From Marinobacter sp. CHS3-4 (GTDB taxonomy: Bacteria; Pseudomonadota; Gammaproteobacteria; Pseudomonadales; Oleiphilaceae): a stretch of DNA of 64,000 bases. The position numbers were made by a program, and so were the translations under genes. The DNA lies in NCBI RefSeq assembly GCF_030053415.1, contig NZ_JASGBJ010000005.1:101938-165937 (forward strand). Direction: 5' to 3'. Of the stretch, positions 50,072 through 57,503 are shown in pieces; the first letter of the stretch is position 1, and every line of letters begins with the position of its first letter. The notes under the pieces were generated by a model. It ran no database searches and was not told where the DNA came from. It was given only the letters and a program-made list of their open reading frames with translations.

Positions 50072-50833
50072 ATGCCGACCAACGAGCAACTTCAAATGTG
50101 GGCCGAAGAGGTCGCCACGACCGCAGCACCTTTCGGGGAAGCCGCCAGTGTGGCGATCGGAATGCCGGACATCACCTGCGCCTACCTCATCAATCTGATC
50201 AACCGTCTTTTACTGAAAATCGCACAGGATACCGCGTTGACCGGCATGACCGCCCAGGAAGCGCAGGCCTACAAAGATCTGCAGGTGCTTCGGGCGCGGA
50301 TTATCAGAGCGTGCGACGAAACACAGACGCCGGAACCGCCAGACGAAGAAGAGCCTCCAACGGATGGCCCGGGTGATTCGGTCAAACCGCCTGAGCCGCC
50401 CAAGCCCATTGGCACATCACCTCAACCCCCCCTGGTTGAGCCGGAACCTGTAGAGCAGGAGCCGACCTGCTGTGACATCCATGGCCATCAACTTCCAAGC
50501 CTGGATTTTACAGGCCTGAATCTCAGGGCGAGATCCGGCGGCGTGGTCATCGGTGGCGCGGTGGTGAGCAATCACCCATGTGGTTTCAGGTACTGGGATC
50601 TCAAAGTGGTTCTGGTGGGGCCCAATGGAACCCGAACTGAGGTCTACCGGAACACAAGCCGGGTAGGGTCACCTTCCGAGCAGCTTTCGCTGGCTTTGCC
50701 GTCGTCCCTGGTGCGCGGGTTCCGTTCAGGTTTCGTGGAGGTCACCGTGGAATCAAACTGCCGAACTTCCAACCGGGCCATCCGCAGCAACTATGGCTGG
50801 GTGATCAAACCGGGTAGCCCAACGACCCCATAG
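50072..50833 (+). CDS. unrecognised proline-rich protein next to the integron
   Basis: A 253-residue protein with a strong GAAGGAGG ribosome site 6 bases before the ATG. It has no signal peptide. An N-terminal helical part (about 1-88, ending LQVLRARIIRACDE) is joined by an acidic proline-rich linker (about 90-130, ETQTPEPPDEEEPP and PPEPPKP) to a C-terminal beta-rich domain with Cys-Cys (TCCDIHGHQLPSLDF, GVVIGGAVVSNHPCGFRYWDLKVVLV). I do not recognise the family. It is the last gene before the integron. Confidence 0.75.
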   Translation: MPTNEQLQMWAEEVATTAAPFGEAASVAIGMPDITCAYLINLINRLLLKIAQDTALTGMTAQEAQAYKDLQVLRARIIRACDETQTPEPPDEEEPPTDGPGDSVKPPEPPKPIGTSPQPPLVEPEPVEQEPTCCDIHGHQLPSLDFTGLNLRARSGGVVIGGAVVSNHPCGFRYWDLKVVLVGPNGTRTEVYRNTSRVGSPSEQLSLALPSSLVRGFRSGFVEVTVESNCRTSNRAIRSNYGWVIKPGSPTTP

Positions 50834-51032
50834 AGGCGGGGAGCACACTACGGTTACCTGGTAGTGCATCCATAAACTGGTCGCGTCTTGTAACCGTAAA
50901 TGGACCCGGTCTGGCAGGGATATGATGTCGTTGATGCAAAATTGCGATATCAAGCTTTTAAACAAAAGCGGACATTCGCGGCACGCCAAATTCCTGACCT
51001 CTATTCCCATGATGCGGGCAAAAATATGGCCT

Positions 51033-51793
51033 TCAAGAACCTGGTAGACGATCAAACGGGCTGACAGTTCCAGCCCGTCGATTGCCAATGATGTGCGTGT
51101 AAATTTCCGTCGTACGGATGTCGCTGTGCCCAAGGATTTCCTGAACCGTCCGAATGTCACTTCCCGATCTCAATAGTTCGGTGGCAAAGGCATGGGAGTA
51201 AGTCTGAATCCCTCGGCCGGATCAGATTCATGTACTGACCTCGCATGCGCGACCTGCTGCTCGAGGTTTTCTCTGAGGTTACCTGGAATCAGTGTGTAGC
51301 GATCTTTTCGGCCCTTGCCGTTGAACACGAGCAAGTTGCGGCTTTTAAGATCGATGTCCTTTACGCGAAGCGAGAGGGCCTCATTGATTCTCAAACCGCA
51401 GCCATAGAGCAGTGCAGTAATGAGCCAGTATTCGGCTGTCATGTTGCTGAGAATAGAGGCGACTTCGTCGGGGTTCAGAACGGTCGGCATGCGCCGCGGC
51501 GTTTTCGTCATCGTGTACTGGAGGTTTTCAATCTCCCGTTTCAGCACATGCTTGTAGACGAAAATAATTGCGCACAGCGCCTGATTCTGAGTACCTGGGC
51601 TGACTCCCCGATTGACGGCAAGGTGATTCAGGAAGCGTTCAATTTCCTGATTGCCCATCACCTCCGGGTGTTTCTTATCATTGAAGAGAATGAACTGACG
51701 GACCCAGTAGAGGTACGATTTTTCGGTGCGGTAGCTGTACTGCCTTGTCCGGATTTCTGCGCGAACAGACTGCATAAATGGTGATTTCGGCAC
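51033..51793 (-). pseudogene. intI: integron integrase IntI, internally deleted and frameshifted
   Basis: A tyrosine recombinase of the IntI family. The intact 5' frame (GTG 51793, GGAGG six bases upstream) encodes the SAM-like core-binding domain (SYRTEKSYLYWVRQFILF) and box I (LLYGCGLRINEALSLR), up to AEGF. There the frame is lost: about 12 foreign residues follow, then a stop at 51170. The last ~50 residues lie in another minus frame from about 51187 to the stop at 51033 ([32 protein letters not shown] with the catalytic Tyr). About 60-70 residues typical of IntI are missing. At the box II position HTFRHS, the His and Arg are replaced by Gln and Ser. Inactive as encoded. Confidence 0.92.
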
Positions 51794-51816
51794 AGTAGCC
51801 CTCCGTGGCTGAATAA

Positions 51817-51832
51817 CTGTATATACATACAG
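51817..51832 (-). promoter_or_regulatory. LexA (SOS) box of intI
   Basis: A perfect consensus CTGTATATACATACAG (CTG-N10-CAG), part of a longer near-palindrome TAACTGTA...TACAGTTA, 24 bp before the integrase GTG start and touching its -10 element. In Vibrio and mobile integrons LexA represses intI through such a box. The match here is as strong as in active systems. Confidence 0.88.
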
Positions 51833-51861
51833 TTATAATGAAAAGCCATCAAAAACGCCAA
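51832..51861 (-). promoter_or_regulatory. candidate intI promoter
   Basis: On the minus strand, TTGGCG (51861-51856) and TATAAC (51837-51832) are separated by 18 bp, which fits a sigma-70 promoter. The -10 abuts the LexA box, so LexA binding would block it. Inferred from consensus match and position. Confidence 0.5.
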
Positions 51862-52156
51862 ATTTTTTGCGGTTTAATTTGCATGGCTCTGCACGCTTTT
51901 CACAGAGCACCTTTGTAGGTAACTGTTTCAGAACGGGAAAATTTTGGCCTTCTGTATTTAACTTGCAGAAACGTGCACGGATAAGCCGCGTGCACACTTT
52001 TCACGGACGCAAAAACCCGAAAGCGGCCAGCTACTGGCAGGTAAGGCTATGAAAAATCTACGCTATCAGGGGTGTGAAGCAGTTTTGGACACGGTGGTAC
52101 GGATGCGGTTTACTACGAATGCAAACTAATAAGCTGTTATCTGTACAGGAGTTGTC
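51862..52156 (+). other. probable attI and leader region of the array
   Basis: The region between the intI promoter and the first cassette gene. The best attI crossover point is the G of GTTATCT at 52136-52142, just before cassette 1. A 14-bp motif TGCACRCTTTTCAC is repeated directly at 51890-51903 and 51991-52004, and could be integrase or regulator sites. A weak candidate cassette promoter is TTGGAC (52085) and TTTACT (52109) with 18-bp spacing. No gene is seen in it. Confidence 0.5.
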
Positions 52157-52804
52157 ATGGAAGATCGAAGTAATCCTTTTAAGAAAGCGGGAATCGTACT
52201 TCTGATAGTAGGCATTATCGATATTGCGTTTATGATTTATGCAATAGCGAATAAAGTCAGCTACTCATCTAGCTTCAATATTTTTGCTGTCATCGTGGGC
52301 ATCCTTCTATTGAGGGGAAGTGCTAGAACTGCCCGGGTTGTCCGCTGGTTCAGTATTTTTCTCACGGTAGCCTTCGTTGGTGTTTTGATCATAGTGCCTC
52401 TGGCGACACCGATCGATCTGTTGTTAGCTCAATGGAAATCACATACTGCTCAGTCTCTTGGCTCAGTTGCGCTGGGTTTGGCAGCCATTGGGCTGATCAT
52501 TTGGGTTTACCGCCAACTATCGACCTCAGAATCTCTGGAAGTGCTCTCAGTGGCCGGATTTAGAACAGGCAGGCCCACGTCCGCATATATTGCTGGTAGC
52601 GTTTTATTGGCTCTCGCCACTGGGTTGTCAATTGGTTTCCTGAATGGAGAAACTGCTCAAAAGGCTGAAGCGCTTGCTGAAGAGCAATTGGGGTCAGAAT
52701 ACTCTTATCATGTTTCAAGCATGTCCATGTCGGGCAGTTCAGGTTCAGCTTGGGTAGTCGCGTACAACGACGATGAAATCAAAAATATCCAAGTGCAGTG
52801 GTAG
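52157..52804 (+). CDS. cassette 1: hypothetical membrane protein
   Basis: A 215-residue protein with about five membrane segments (12-31, 37-53, 63-83, 95-115, 142-165) followed by a 50-residue polar tail rich in Ser/Met (SSMSMSGSSGSAW). It starts behind AGGAG. Being first after attI it should be the best expressed cassette gene. No family recognised. Confidence 0.8.
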   Translation: MEDRSNPFKKAGIVLLIVGIIDIAFMIYAIANKVSYSSSFNIFAVIVGILLLRGSARTARVVRWFSIFLTVAFVGVLIIVPLATPIDLLLAQWKSHTAQSLGSVALGLAAIGLIIWVYRQLSTSESLEVLSVAGFRTGRPTSAYIAGSVLLALATGLSIGFLNGETAQKAEALAEEQLGSEYSYHVSSMSMSGSSGSAWVVAYNDDEIKNIQVQW

Positions 52805-52809
52805 CCGTC

Positions 52810-52887
52810 AGCTAACAATCGGCTGCACAGCGACCGATTTTCCGCCGCTTCGCGGCTTCAAACCGGCGCGTGAGCCGGGCGTTAAGA
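52810..52887 (+). repeat. attC site 1
   Basis: R'' AGCTAAC, R' GTTAAGA, 78 bp. The internal arms (TTTTCCGCCGCTTCGCGG) are imperfectly palindromic. Ends cassette 1. Confidence 0.85.
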
Positions 52888-52958
52888 GGTAAGTTGAGAT
52901 CGACGAGAAATGGGATCTAGACAGGAAGCCTTCAACCAAAGAGAGGGCAATTGCCGTT

Positions 52959-53309
52959 GTGGGTGCAGCGGTGATCATTATTGTTGCTGCGATCTTTCTT
53001 TTCTCGATGTCAGCCATGCTCTTGTCCGGGAAAGATGTCCTCGGCACGTTCGTGGTTGCTCTCCTTTTGTTCCTGGGAGCGCTGTTACTTTTGGTACGAG
53101 TGCTGTCGGGTCAGGCTAGAAAGCCGTCTAAGATTGCGATCAAATGTGCTGGCTATGCGGTGCTTACCTCTAGTGTTTTTATGTTGGTTATCCCTTTTTT
53201 CGGTGCAGGGAACTTGGCAGGTTCGGTCTATGCGGTCGGCATTGGTCTGACGGGGATTGGAGGCGGGGCCGTTATCCTGCGCCGAGCTGCAGACTCTCGG
53301 AACTCTTAA
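52959..53309 (+). CDS. cassette 2: small membrane protein, start uncertain
   Basis: At least 116 residues with three or four membrane segments (AAVIIIVAAIFLFSMSAML, TFVVALLLFLGALLLLV, VLTSSVFMLVIPFF). The frame is open upstream to 52893 but has no ATG or TTG there. The first usual start is GTG 52959, which would remove a soluble N-terminus (EIDEKWDLDRKPSTKERAI) that looks coding. A rarer start such as ATC 52899, or a lost start codon, is possible. The TAA stop is part of R'' of attC 2. Confidence 0.65.
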   Translation: MGAAVIIIVAAIFLFSMSAMLLSGKDVLGTFVVALLLFLGALLLLVRVLSGQARKPSKIAIKCAGYAVLTSSVFMLVIPFFGAGNLAGSVYAVGIGLTGIGGGAVILRRAADSRNS

Positions 53310-53390
53310 CAAGTTGTTGTAGTTCGTTCCGGGCCTTTGGCCCTACACCGGACGCCCCTGTCGGGGCGCCGCTAAACAAAAGCGTTATGT
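53304..53390 (+). repeat. attC site 2
   Basis: R'' TCTTAAC, R' GTTATGT, 87 bp. Contains the common core CACCGGACGCCCCTGTCGGG shared with sites 3, 4, 8, 11 and 23. Confidence 0.92.
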
Positions 53391-53406
53391 GTCAATCTGG
53401 CATTGA

Positions 53407-53835
53407 ATGATGTTGTACATACTGGTTCCAATTATCGCGGTTTTAGCCATCTACCTTGCCTTTAGAAATCTATGGAGGTTGCATAAAGACGCGTCAGAAA
53501 TCGTCGAGGAATTTAAGACAGAGAAACGCTCGGACTTAAAGGCAAAGTTGGCTGGGTGTGGGTTTGTTCATACCATTAATACGCCGTGGCGTTCTCTTTG
53601 GGATGGTTTTTGTCACATTGCGACAGATGACGCGGGAATTTACGTTGCATCTTGGGCAATGCCTAAAATGTATATCCCTTGGTCAAGAATCAAGAAAGTG
53701 GGCACTAAACGCTTGTCTCTGAGGAGCTATCATCAATTGTCAATCGAGGGACATCCGTTGATCACATGGCACGTGCCCTCGAAGATTGGCCTTCCTGATT
53801 CTGTAGAATCAGCTTCAGACGAATGTGACACATAA
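53407..53835 (+). CDS. cassette 3: membrane-anchored hypothetical protein
   Basis: A 142-residue protein with one N-terminal membrane segment (MLYILVPIIAVLAIYLAF) and a cytoplasmic domain that contains TPWRSLWDGFCHIATDDAGIY and PKMYIPWSRIKKVG, somewhat like a small PH-like beta domain. No family assigned. TAA stop is in R'' of attC 3. Confidence 0.8.
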   Translation: MMLYILVPIIAVLAIYLAFRNLWRLHKDASEIVEEFKTEKRSDLKAKLAGCGFVHTINTPWRSLWDGFCHIATDDAGIYVASWAMPKMYIPWSRIKKVGTKRLSLRSYHQLSIEGHPLITWHVPSKIGLPDSVESASDECDT

Positions 53836-53916
53836 CCAGGCCATTAAGTCTGTTCCGGGCCCTTGGCCCTCCACCGGACGCCCCTGTCAGGGCGCCGCTT
53901 ATGGCAGGCGTTAGAA
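53830..53916 (+). repeat. attC site 3
   Basis: R'' ACATAAC, R' GTTAGAA, 87 bp, common core CACCGGACGCCCCTGTCAGG. Closely similar to sites 4, 8 and 23. Confidence 0.92.
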
Positions 53917-53921
53917 TTCTT

Positions 53922-54452
53922 ATGAAAAAATTTCTACCTCTACTCTTTTGGGTTTCGCTTGGTTGTTGGGGGCAGCAACAGCCATACGAAGTAAACGCCT
54001 TCATGGTCAAAGTTGAAGACGTTATACCAATTTTTAAAGAATTTGAGACCCAGCGGGTCGAAACAAGTTTTGCTGCGTTTATCGCGACGGTAGGCGGCCA
54101 AGACTTGAATCTTCAATTTTCAATTGAAGAAGGTAAGCCCGGCTTTGATTGGGTTTTGTTGGCACCGAGAAATGTTCAAGACCAAGAGAAATTTCTTGAA
54201 TACGCTAGGCGGGCCGGTTTTCATGTAATTAGAAAATCTGGCAACGGAGTGGATTATTACAGAGCTTCGGTTTCCAGGGAGATGCCTCCAATTAGAGTAA
54301 AAAATAGCGATGGTTCGTTTACAGAGTTAGATAAAAGCCTTTATCTAGCCTTGCTATGTCATGGCATTCTCACTGACATGTATGGTTTAAAATCAGAGAG
54401 TGAAATAGGGCTTTATGCCAAGCGGGTTAAGATTGGTGGGCAAAAATTCTAA
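53922..54452 (+). CDS. cassette 4: putative lipoprotein
   Basis: A 176-residue exported protein from the ATG at 53922, just after R'. The N-terminus MKKFLPLLFWVSLGCWG fits a lipoprotein signal with SLGC lipobox. The mature part has helices and strands (VEDVIPIFKEFETQRVETSF, GKPGFDWVLLAP) without a recognised family. Confidence 0.8.
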   Translation: MKKFLPLLFWVSLGCWGQQQPYEVNAFMVKVEDVIPIFKEFETQRVETSFAAFIATVGGQDLNLQFSIEEGKPGFDWVLLAPRNVQDQEKFLEYARRAGFHVIRKSGNGVDYYRASVSREMPPIRVKNSDGSFTELDKSLYLALLCHGILTDMYGLKSESEIGLYAKRVKIGGQKF

Positions 54453-54530
54453 CAAATCGCTTAAGTCTGTTCCGGCCTTCGGCCTCCACCGGACGCCCTT
54501 GTCAGGGCGCCGCTTAGCTTCGCGTTAATT
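54447..54530 (+). repeat. attC site 4
   Basis: R'' TTCTAAC, R' GTTAATT, 84 bp, common core CACCGGACGCCCTTGTCAGG. Confidence 0.92.
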
Positions 54531-54538
54531 TACAGAAT

Positions 54539-54814
54539 ATGATCGAAAAGTATGCTAGAGCCGAAGCGGTTGTGCTCCTTTGGTTTCTGTCGCCCTTGTT
54601 ACCAATAATGTTTTCATACGGAAACGCTTGGGCTGCATCTTTGGCTGGAGTTGTGACGGCTCTATTAGGGTTTAGCATCTCACAGTACAGGCGATTGAAA
54701 ATCGAAGAGGGCAGTTGGAAAGTCTCCGATTTCGTTGTTTACATTTTGGTACCTGTTGGTCTTTTCTGCTTTATCTCGGTAGCAATAGTCACCGCGGCAG
54801 ATATTAACAAGTGA
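54539..54814 (+). CDS. cassette 5: small membrane protein
   Basis: A 91-residue protein with three membrane segments (VVLLWFLSPLLPIMFSYG, AASLAGVVTALLGFSI, FVVYILVPVGLFCFISVAIV). The start is 9 bases past R' without a clear Shine-Dalgarno. The stop (TGA) lies inside attC 5, so the last residues INK are specified by the recombination site. Family unknown. Confidence 0.75.
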   Translation: MIEKYARAEAVVLLWFLSPLLPIMFSYGNAWAASLAGVVTALLGFSISQYRRLKIEEGSWKVSDFVVYILVPVGLFCFISVAIVTAADINK

Positions 54815-54872
54815 ATCAAGCCGACCGATTTGCGCTGGCGCTCCAATCGGCGGCTTATTCAAGGCGTTAAAT
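54802..54872 (+). repeat. attC site 5
   Basis: R'' TATTAAC, R' GTTAAAT, 71 bp. A different, shorter type with arms around CCGATTTGCGC and GCGCTCCAATCGG. Confidence 0.9.
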
Positions 54873-54891
54873 TCAGGGAGGAAACGCAAAC

Positions 54892-55272
54892 ATGGAGAAA
54901 GTTGTCACAGGCCTTCTGGTGCTCGTCGGCATCATTCATCTCTTGCCCGTTTCCGGCGTTCTGGGCGTGGAGCGCCTTGCTGCCTTATACGGCCTTTCGC
55001 TGGGTGAGCCCAACATTGAAATCCTGATGCGTCACCGGGCCATCCTATTCGGGCTTCTTGGTGTGTTCTTGGTGTATGCAGCGTTCCAGCCATCTCTACA
55101 AATAATGGCAATCGTTGCGGGCCTTGTCAGCGTTGTGTCCTTCATCGCGATTGCGTGGTCGGTTGGCGGGTACAATGAGGCCGTTAGCAGGGTGGTCATC
55201 GCAGACATAATTGCCACCATCGCGCTCATTGCTGCAGGGGCAATCCATGTCGTCACCCGCAACCAAATTTAA
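54892..55272 (+). CDS. cassette 6: four-helix membrane protein, host-like composition
   Basis: A 126-residue protein with four membrane segments (VVTGLLVLVGIIHLLPV, AILFGLLGVFLVYAAF, IMAIVAGLVSVVSFIAI, IADIIATIALIAAGAI). It has a GGAGG ribosome site. It is visibly more GC-rich than the neighbouring cassettes, closer to the host chromosome, so it may have been captured from this or a related genome. Function unknown. Confidence 0.82.
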   Translation: MEKVVTGLLVLVGIIHLLPVSGVLGVERLAALYGLSLGEPNIEILMRHRAILFGLLGVFLVYAAFQPSLQIMAIVAGLVSVVSFIAIAWSVGGYNEAVSRVVIADIIATIALIAAGAIHVVTRNQI

Positions 55273-55341
55273 CAAGGCGCAGCAGTACGTGGCCTACGGC
55301 CACCGGACGGCTTTCAGCCGCCGCTGTGCTCAGCGTTAAAC
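55267..55341 (+). repeat. attC site 6
   Basis: R'' ATTTAAC, R' GTTAAAC (perfect GTTRRRY), 75 bp. The gene stop TAA is in R''. Confidence 0.92.
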
Positions 55342-55436
55342 GTCTCATCCGAATGTTCGCTTTGCTACAAAGATGCCCCAGAAATTTCTAGAGCACTATT
55401 TGCTATTTCAAGCGTTTTTAGACTCTGAAGACATCG

Positions 55437-55736
55437 ATGCCTAAGGATGTAGCTGTGAGTAAAAAAAATATAATTCGGATCTTTTCGGTCTTTTTCACTA
55501 TTTTCTCGTCTTCAAGTTATTTCTGGTTGGGTTCTGACAGTGAAAGTCGATTGATGAATTTTATGTTATATGTTGTCGTTCCTTTAATGGGGCTCTATGA
55601 GGCTATTCGATACTCACAAGGGAAGAGTGTCGGTATAGGGCTGGCCGTTGCCTTAGAGAACGAACAGGATAAGCGAGTGGTAATTTTAGTGGTGGCTCAT
55701 TTAATGATGGCTACTCCCCTCATGGTTTCAGTCTAA
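55437..55736 (+). CDS. cassette 7: small membrane protein
   Basis: A 99-residue protein with three predicted membrane segments (IIRIFSVFFTIFSSSSYFWL, FMLYVVVPLMGLYEAI, VVILVVAHLMMATPLMV). The ATG is at 55437; a GTG at 55455 behind AAGGA is an equally good start. The 95 bp from R' to the start are unusually long for this array. No family recognised. Confidence 0.72.
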   Translation: MPKDVAVSKKNIIRIFSVFFTIFSSSSYFWLGSDSESRLMNFMLYVVVPLMGLYEAIRYSQGKSVGIGLAVALENEQDKRVVILVVAHLMMATPLMVSV

Positions 55737-55770
55737 TCTGGTCGTCGAAAGGTGATACCAAACCACCACC

Positions 55771-55840
55771 ATCCAAGCGCAGTCACTCGGACAAAATTTC
55801 CACTGCGCTCCAATTTCGCGCGGTGCTGCGGGCGTTAAAA
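55771..55840 (+). repeat. attC site 7 (degenerate left end)
   Basis: R' GTTAAAA is clear, with L' GGTGCTGCGGGC. The matching left arm GCGCAGTCAC follows ATCCAAG, a poor R''. About 70 bp. The TAA of the gene is 35 bp further left, unlike other cassettes. Confidence 0.7.
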
Positions 55841-55865
55841 AGCTTTATCTGAATTGGGGAATTAG

Positions 55866-56123
55866 ATGCTCTATCTTCTGTTTTTAGCTGTATCAGCGGT
55901 TTATTTTTTCTACTTGGTCACAAGTGTGTTGCCCAAAGAAAATTGGGCTTTTATTACGTTGCCAGCGGCTCTTGTGTACGGAACTTGTGTTTTTCTCTCC
56001 TACAAAGTGCCTGGCAATCATGAGATCGCGCTATGGGTCATGCTCGCAATGGCAGCCATCTTTGGTGTGTGGGCTTTAGCTGGTGAGTTACTGTCCGAAC
56101 CAGACAGTGAGAAGCAATTTTAA
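55866..56123 (+). CDS. cassette 8: small membrane protein
   Basis: An 85-residue protein with three membrane segments (LYLLFLAVSAVYFFYLV, AFITLPAALVYGTCVFL, LWVMLAMAAIFGVWALA) and an acidic tail (SEPDSEKQF). The stop TAA is in R'' of attC 8. Function unknown. Confidence 0.78.
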   Translation: MLYLLFLAVSAVYFFYLVTSVLPKENWAFITLPAALVYGTCVFLSYKVPGNHEIALWVMLAMAAIFGVWALAGELLSEPDSEKQF

Positions 56124-56210
56124 CAAGGCCATCAAATTCGTTACGGCCACAAAAGACGTGGCCTCCACCGGACGCCCTTGTCAGGGCGCCGTTTATGGCT
56201 GGCGTTATGA
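56118..56210 (+). repeat. attC site 8
   Basis: R'' TTTTAAC, R' GTTATGA, 93 bp, common core CACCGGACGCCCTTGTCAGG with a slightly longer left arm. Confidence 0.92.
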
Positions 56211-56217
56211 GGCGTGA

Positions 56218-56622
56218 ATGAGTAGCAAAACTTGGCTCCTTTCAGGCTTGATCATTGTCGCTCTCAGCCTGTTTACTCCGGGGCCATATGAAAAAATGGA
56301 AAATGCGTATCACAGTGGTCTCTGGACTTATGATTACTTCAATGTGCCGGCAAGCAAAAAGCACTGGTACTCGAGCCGCTACTTTACGATACAAAACGTT
56401 GATCATGGCAACGTAGGGACGGAACCTTGGAACAGATTCAGGTTCGGATTCCCTTTTCGTGGCGTTACTGTTGACTCCAACGTTGAAAGGCTCCTCGTTC
56501 AGGGCAAGATCGAAGTCGATTATCTGCTTCTCAATATCATCCTGAACGGCTTAATTTTTTTGCTTGGCTATGGGCTTTTCAAGCTGTACAAAAAGTTCAG
56601 GCTTAGGTGTGGCGGCTCATAA
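56218..56622 (+). CDS. cassette 9: membrane protein with two terminal helices
   Basis: A 134-residue protein with an N-terminal membrane segment or signal (WLLSGLIIVALSLFTPG), a central extracytoplasmic region of about 75 residues rich in aromatic residues (YFNVPASKKHWYSSRYF), and a C-terminal membrane segment (YLLLNIILNGLIFLLGYGLF) with a basic end. Family unknown. Confidence 0.8.
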   Translation: MSSKTWLLSGLIIVALSLFTPGPYEKMENAYHSGLWTYDYFNVPASKKHWYSSRYFTIQNVDHGNVGTEPWNRFRFGFPFRGVTVDSNVERLLVQGKIEVDYLLLNIILNGLIFLLGYGLFKLYKKFRLRCGGS

Positions 56623-56717
56623 CAAGGCGCTGTAGTACGCGGCCAATGGCCGCCGGACGCCCTTTTCATTGCGGCTTCGCCTCCATTACACGGGCGCCGC
56701 TAAGCTCAGCGTTATGC
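56617..56717 (+). repeat. attC site 9
   Basis: R'' TCATAAC, R' GTTATGC, 101 bp. The central loop is extended (TTGCGGCTTCGCCTCCATTA) compared with the common type. Confidence 0.9.
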
Positions 56718-56725
56718 AGGAGTCC

Positions 56726-57061
56726 ATGATCATTCCTTCGTTTAAATCTGTAGATGAAAAGCTTGGATTCCTGCTTCAAAGTATACTCAGAGCAGTTTTT
56801 GGTACCATTTTCTATGGTTTAATACTCTACGCCGTAGCGCATTGGGTTATCACTTCCTATTGGGAGGGTGGCGCCTGGTATATTGAAATGACGTTTTATG
56901 ATCGATCTGCGGCAGAGCTGTTGTTACAAATGACTGGCTTTATATGTTTGGGGTTAGGAGCCTTGATGTACCTACTCATACCAGTACGTCATTTTGCCGT
57001 CTTTCTAATCCCATGGCTCATTTTGTTGCTGGGCCTCGGTCTACTCATTTTGTTCGCATAA
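56726..57061 (+). CDS. cassette 10: small membrane protein
   Basis: A 111-residue protein from the ATG at 56726; an in-frame ATG at 56714 lies inside R'. It has three membrane segments (AVFGTIFYGLILYAVAHWVI, LLLQMTGFICLGLGALMYLL, FAVFLIPWLILLLGLGLLILF). The stop TAA is in R'' of attC 10. Function unknown. Confidence 0.75.
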   Translation: MIIPSFKSVDEKLGFLLQSILRAVFGTIFYGLILYAVAHWVITSYWEGGAWYIEMTFYDRSAAELLLQMTGFICLGLGALMYLLIPVRHFAVFLIPWLILLLGLGLLILFA

Positions 57062-57144
57062 CAAGTCGGTCAACCGGACGCCAAAAGCGTACCGCTTTTG
57101 GTTCCCTCCGCTGCGCTCCGGCGCCGGTTACCTTAGCGTTATGT
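57056..57144 (+). repeat. attC site 10
   Basis: R'' GCATAAC, R' GTTATGT, 89 bp, with arms around CCAAAAGCG and CGCTTTTGG. Confidence 0.9.
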
Positions 57145-57186
57145 GTACTTGAGGTCGAGGTTGGGAGAAATGCCATTTCCACGTTG

Positions 57187-57423
57187 ATGGTACTTGGGTT
57201 TTTGGGGGCGGCAGAGCTCCTCTTGAGGGCAAATTCGGCTCTGCATCCACCTGGTCATAAATATTGGGCATTTTTTGGTTCTATCTTGGCAGGTTCGGTG
57301 CCGATTGCGCTCTTAGGGGCAGAGGTGATCGAGCGTGAAGGTCTAGCCACGATCTTTGGTTTAGTGGGATTCGGCTATTTTTGTTTCATGCGAAAGCAGA
57401 GCGCACAGCCACATAACCAGTAG
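57187..57423 (+). CDS. cassette 11: very small membrane protein
   Basis: A 78-residue protein from the ATG at 57187 with three short hydrophobic segments (VLGFLGAAELLL, YWAFFGSILAGSVPIALLGA, IFGLVGFGYFCF). The same frame is open far to the left across attC 10, but that part is not coding. The stop is inside attC 11, so the last residues HNQ come from the site. Start uncertain. Confidence 0.65.
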   Translation: MVLGFLGAAELLLRANSALHPPGHKYWAFFGSILAGSVPIALLGAEVIEREGLATIFGLVGFGYFCFMRKQSAQPHNQ

Positions 57424-57496
57424 TTGTAGTACGTTCCGGCCTGACGGCCTCCACCGGACGCCCTTTTCAGGGCGCCGCTAAACAATGGCGTTAGCG
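57411..57496 (+). repeat. attC site 11
   Basis: R'' ACATAAC, R' GTTAGCG, 86 bp, common core CACCGGACGCCCTTTTCAGG. Confidence 0.92.
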
Positions 57497-57503
57497 TTTT
57501 AAT

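Noticed and set aside
50753..51160. Leftward frame of about 135 residues before the integrase end
   Set aside because: Its N-terminal part is the intI C-terminus read in the wrong frame; no independent gene features.
51033..51793. Tyrosine recombinase as sign of a prophage or tRNA-targeted island
   Set aside because: The sequence matches IntI, lies opposite to an attC array, and no tRNA, phage gene or direct-repeat border is nearby.
56944..57186. Upstream extension of cassette 11 reading frame
   Set aside because: It overlaps cassette 10 and crosses attC 10; the gene can only begin after R' at 57138.
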